Notes under the pieces: generated by a model
What the model saw: only the letters and a program-made list of their open reading frames with translations
What the model was told of the DNA's origin: nothing
Databases searched by the model: none
Position numbers and translations under genes: made by a program
Part shown: one piece after another, positions 61,423 to 64,000 of the stretch
How positions within the stretch are numbered: the first letter of the stretch is position 1
Layout of the letters: every line of letters begins with the position of its first letter
NCBI GenBank assembly: GCA_964058845.1
Contig: CAXKVR010000008.1
Location: 62,001 to 126,000 of the forward strand
DNA from: Carex sylvatica
Lineage: Eukaryota; Streptophyta; Magnoliopsida; Poales; Cyperaceae
Direction: 5' to 3'
DNA length: 64,000 nucleotides

Positions 61423-62340
61423 ATATATATATATATAAAATGGAGGCTAGCCCCTAATTAATACAGGCATATATAATGAAATATATAAAAAAAAATCACC
61501 AACGGTCTAAAGTAATAACAGATGACAAACTACAACATGCAAACGCTAATTCAAACACATCCGATGGTGTAATACATTTTGCTAACAGTTAATAACACCC
61601 AGAGGCAATGGTGTTTCTATTTTAACAGCACATTTAATGGCCGAAAGACTAATATTTCCATCGGTCCCTAATTTTTAACCGATTGCGTTGGAACTTAACG
61701 CCATCGGCAAGTCGATGGCGTACGGATAAATATTTTCTATCCGGGCGATATGCATCGGATTGGACTCCGATGACGGAATGCGATTTCAACCGATATAAAA
61801 GAGTTTTTTTGTAGTAGTGTACAAGTTGAACGTACGTACTATTCTCCTTAAGAAATGGTGCCGATATCTTGGTGATCACAAAATCATCATCATTACTAAA
61901 TTCAACCTCGTGTAATATTGTTCCAAAATTAGTCAAGCAAAGGAGCTTTCTGTTTCGACAGAACATGATACCTATACCATTGTTTTTCTTGCAAGAGATT
62001 CCATCTACATTCGCCTGGTCTAGCTACTACCAATCGTGATATATATACAACCAATAAGTGTTGCCGCCACAAAGTTGCTCGAAAATACTGAAGGATTAGA
62101 AGAGAATGACTTTTTTGAAGGCGACTTGTCCAAATAATAATGAAGAAAAGGAGAATCTTGTCTATTGATATTTTCGTGGCAAAAGTACGAGACCATATAT
62201 ATCACCTTTGATCGAATGGCAGGGGTCACGTGCACTGCAGCACTGTTGGCAAAGTGGTGATAGATCGAAGGAAGCGGCATTGACTCACCTGCTCACAATG
62301 TTTATGTTTGTCAAGCACCATTAACCAACCGTATTGCAAG

Positions 62341-62412
62341 CCAACGATCGAAAAGCTTTTCATGTAGAAATGGCTCGTCAAATTTGAACCGGAGTTTATT
62401 GGGAATTAATGC

Positions 62413-62461
<49 letters not shown>

Positions 62462-63047
62462 TAAAACTACTTTTCTTTTCACCGTTGTGGTTGTATAATT
62501 TGCCACGGAGCTAAATATATAAGTAAATATATAATTAAGGTCCGCAGGAAGACTTTGTTAGGATGAACTATTAATTTGTTATACTTTATTTATTCAGTGC
62601 CCTCCTAACTCCTAAGTTTCAGAGAGTCGTAAAGAGTAATTCCTGTATTTAGTGCCGCATAATTGAATCTCAGCTAAATAAATTAAAGCATCTTCACATT
62701 AATACATGAGAACGACCAACAACATCTAATTAATTAATTAAGTTCAATCCCCCATGCATATCCGTTTTCTAACTGTTTTGTCATTAATTATAGTAATAAA
62801 TGGCATTCCTTGCACTTCAGATATAAAAAACAATATATATATATCTTTCTTTTAATCAGATAAAGTACCTTCATATTTATGATCATGAAAAAGAAAAAGA
62901 TACAAGAAAAAGAACACTAATTGCCATCCAAAACGACAGAATATAAAAGGAAAGAAAGCATAAACTACAGCACCTTATAGTAGTAATGCCGTATTGCACC
63001 ATTGCGCTTTTGTTGCTGCTGCTGCATTCTCTTATTTTGTGCTCTGT
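62341..63047. other. Spacer and 3' UTR of the calreticulin gene
   Basis: 62413-62461 is a compound (TA)n(GA)n microsatellite of the same make-up as the one beside MITE B, but no MITE follows it. The rest is AT-rich and non-coding up to the calreticulin 3' UTR, which includes a GCTGCTGCTGC tract at about 63014. Confidence 0.5.
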
Positions 63048-64000
63048 TTAGAGCTCATCCTGAAATTCCAAGGAAAGAAAAGTTATCCTTCACGTAAATG
63101 TTCTTCTAACAACAAAAAAAAAAAAAAATTAACTCGTTATAACTAGAACTTATAATTTAAGAATATTTTCAACTCCAAAATTGTCATTTTGTTATAACTA
63201 GTAGTGTTTCTGTCTCATTAGCAGCTCTCTGTGACTCTATTCCTTGGGATCAATTATGCATGTCACAGATTCCCTTTTTTCCCCTAATTGTGTTTGTCTA
63301 TCCTCTGTGTGTGTGTGTGTGTGTAAGGCATGGGGTGGGTAAAGATACATGTTGAGCTTCTTTTTGCTTGTTGTCATCTGATAAGGTTTCTTCAATCTTT
63401 GTTTCGACTTCATCCTCCGGTTCTTCTTCATTTTTACCTTCCACAACTTCTGACTCATCATCCTTTCCTTCCTGGTATTGAAAAAATTCCGAGATGAAAT
63501 AGAATATAAATTAGAATAATATCTGAAAATTGATATTTGTGATTATTCTTGAAGTTGGAGTTTATTTTAGTACCTGTTCTTCCTGTCTCTTTTTCAAAGC
63601 TTCCTCTTCCACTTTCATCTTTTTCCAAGCCTCCTCAAATTGAGCCTCCTCAGTCTATCGTATATACATAATTAAAATATCAGAATAATTTCAACATAAT
63701 TTAATAGATACAGAGAAAATTTATAATGAGGACATGTTTGTGAAAGGCTCATACATGCTTGTGTTTGCCCCATGTTTCCTCGGCAAGGTTGAAGGCATAC
63801 TCAGGATCATCACATATCAAGATATTATCGAACAAGGTACCAGATTTAACCTGAAATTATAAAGAAAGAGATCAAATTAGGCCATTACCATTAACAAAAA
63901 AGGCAAGAAAACTAAGAAAAAGGTGTCATATATCACACCTGCCACAGCTCAATGCCAATGTACTTCAATCTAGAATAAGCATATAGATAGGGATCATCCA
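63048..64000 (-). CDS. CRT: Calreticulin, C-terminal part (5' end outside window)
   Basis: Exons from 5' to 3' join in phase: 64000-63939 (partial), 63850-63755, 63654-63574, 63471-63349 and 63059-63048 (TAA). The protein reads DDPYLYAYSRLKYIGIELWQ, then VKSGTLFDNILICDDPEYAF and NLAEETWGKHKH. These correspond to the end of the lectin-type globular domain of calreticulin. A Glu/Lys helix (EEAQFEEAWKKMKVEEEALK) and a Glu/Asp-rich tail follow, the low-affinity high-capacity Ca2+-binding C-domain. It ends QHDEL, so the ER-retrieval signal HDEL is present. The last exon is only 12 nt (GATGAGCTCTAA), so the intron falls between H and DEL. AYSRLKY and GKHKHTEE deviate from the usual YVFPxLKY and GKxKDxEK wording, which may mark a diverged paralogue. 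A (GT)n tract lies just inside the last intron. Confidence 0.92.

Larger units (their letters stand above)
59458..61819. mobile_element. Complete non-autonomous CACTA element, 2362 bp
   Basis: The left end is CACTACTACAAAAATATTTT (59458). The right end in reverse complement is CACTACTACAAAAAAACTC (61819). The 3-bp duplication TAC flanks it (59455-59457 and 61820-61822), as established for CACTA elements. Subterminal repeats occur on both sides: CCATCGGTTGGTGTTTAACA and AACCGATGG-type words at 59550-59690, and GCCATCGG, CCATCGG and CGATGG at 61560-61760. There is no TNPA/TNPD-like frame. Two hairpin MITEs and (TA)n tracts occupy most of the interior. Movement would have required transposase in trans. 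Confidence 0.92.
58967..62340 (-). pseudogene. KIB1-4 (DUF295) beta-propeller / F-box-type pseudogene, copy 2, split by a CACTA element
   Basis: On the minus strand, 62340-61823 encodes pieces such as SNFVAATLIGCI, RPGECRWNLLQEKQWY and RNRKLLCLTNFGTI. Below the insertion, 59454-58967 gives LAEDCASRVLIILRKYDF, then DVTLFRLIGVAIET, GQDIFVGSNT and KEDTVYFTDEWWNYVP. In order these are KIB1-4 propeller strands (PGD-W, YLVES, LFLG/S, IYFTDD). The reading frame shifts several times and a TGA follows SNT. The N-terminal F-box was not found. The CACTA element (59458-61819) lies in the middle, with a TAC duplication on both sides. The gene carries frame damage besides the insertion, so order of events is unknown. 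Copy 1 at 31683-32140 preserves an uninterrupted GGTACCTTGCAG where this copy is split. Confidence 0.75.

Overview
The window is nuclear DNA of a flowering plant, most likely a eudicot. It is AT-rich, has short exons split by AT-rich GT-AG (occasionally GC-AG) introns, carries plant-specific families (DUF789, DUF3741/DUF4378, KIB1-4/DUF295, APUM24), and holds plant-type CACTA, hAT, Mutator-like and L1-type elements. The species cannot be named from sequence alone. No bacterial, viral or organellar segment was seen.

Layout. 1-2418 (+): 3' part of a lipase class 3 gene. 5056-5546: foldback element in otherwise empty spacer. 8969-10210 (+): small J-domain co-chaperone. 10374-10893: MITE between two convergent genes. 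11119-17226 (-): 16-exon Pumilio-24/Puf-A homologue with telo-box and site II motifs upstream. 17559-18483: hAT relic. 19385-19759 (+): proline-rich, probably GPI-anchored wall protein. 21217-23738 (-): L1-type LINE with a 13-bp target duplication. 23789 to about 25190: CACTA-like block of palindromic repeats. 28207-30844 (+): DUF789 gene. 31683-32140 (+): decayed KIB1-4/DUF295 fragment. 35719-37319: Mutator-like element with about 300-bp inverted repeats. 39077-43051 (+): DUF3741/DUF4378 gene. 44739-46649 (+): small plant-specific gene. 48623-48694 (-): tRNA-Pro(CGG). 49494-52527 (+): ZMAT2/SNU23 splicing factor. 53882-54478 (-): unrecognised 198-residue ORF. 55398-56200 (+): short LINE copy. 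58967-62340 (-): second KIB1-4-like pseudogene, split by a complete 2.36-kb CACTA element (59458-61819) that itself contains two hairpin MITEs. 63048-64000 (-): 3' end of a calreticulin gene whose HDEL codons are split by an intron.

The genes are ordinary unlinked plant genes: RNA processing (Pumilio-24, ZMAT2), ER calcium/chaperone function (calreticulin), proteostasis (J protein), lipid hydrolysis and plant-specific families. They do not form a pathway or cluster. Exon models were built by hand, and reading phase was checked across every junction. The most informative structure is the nested transposon history at 58.9-62.4 kb, where a paralogue 27 kb upstream acts as a near-empty site. I found no convincing new multi-gene system.
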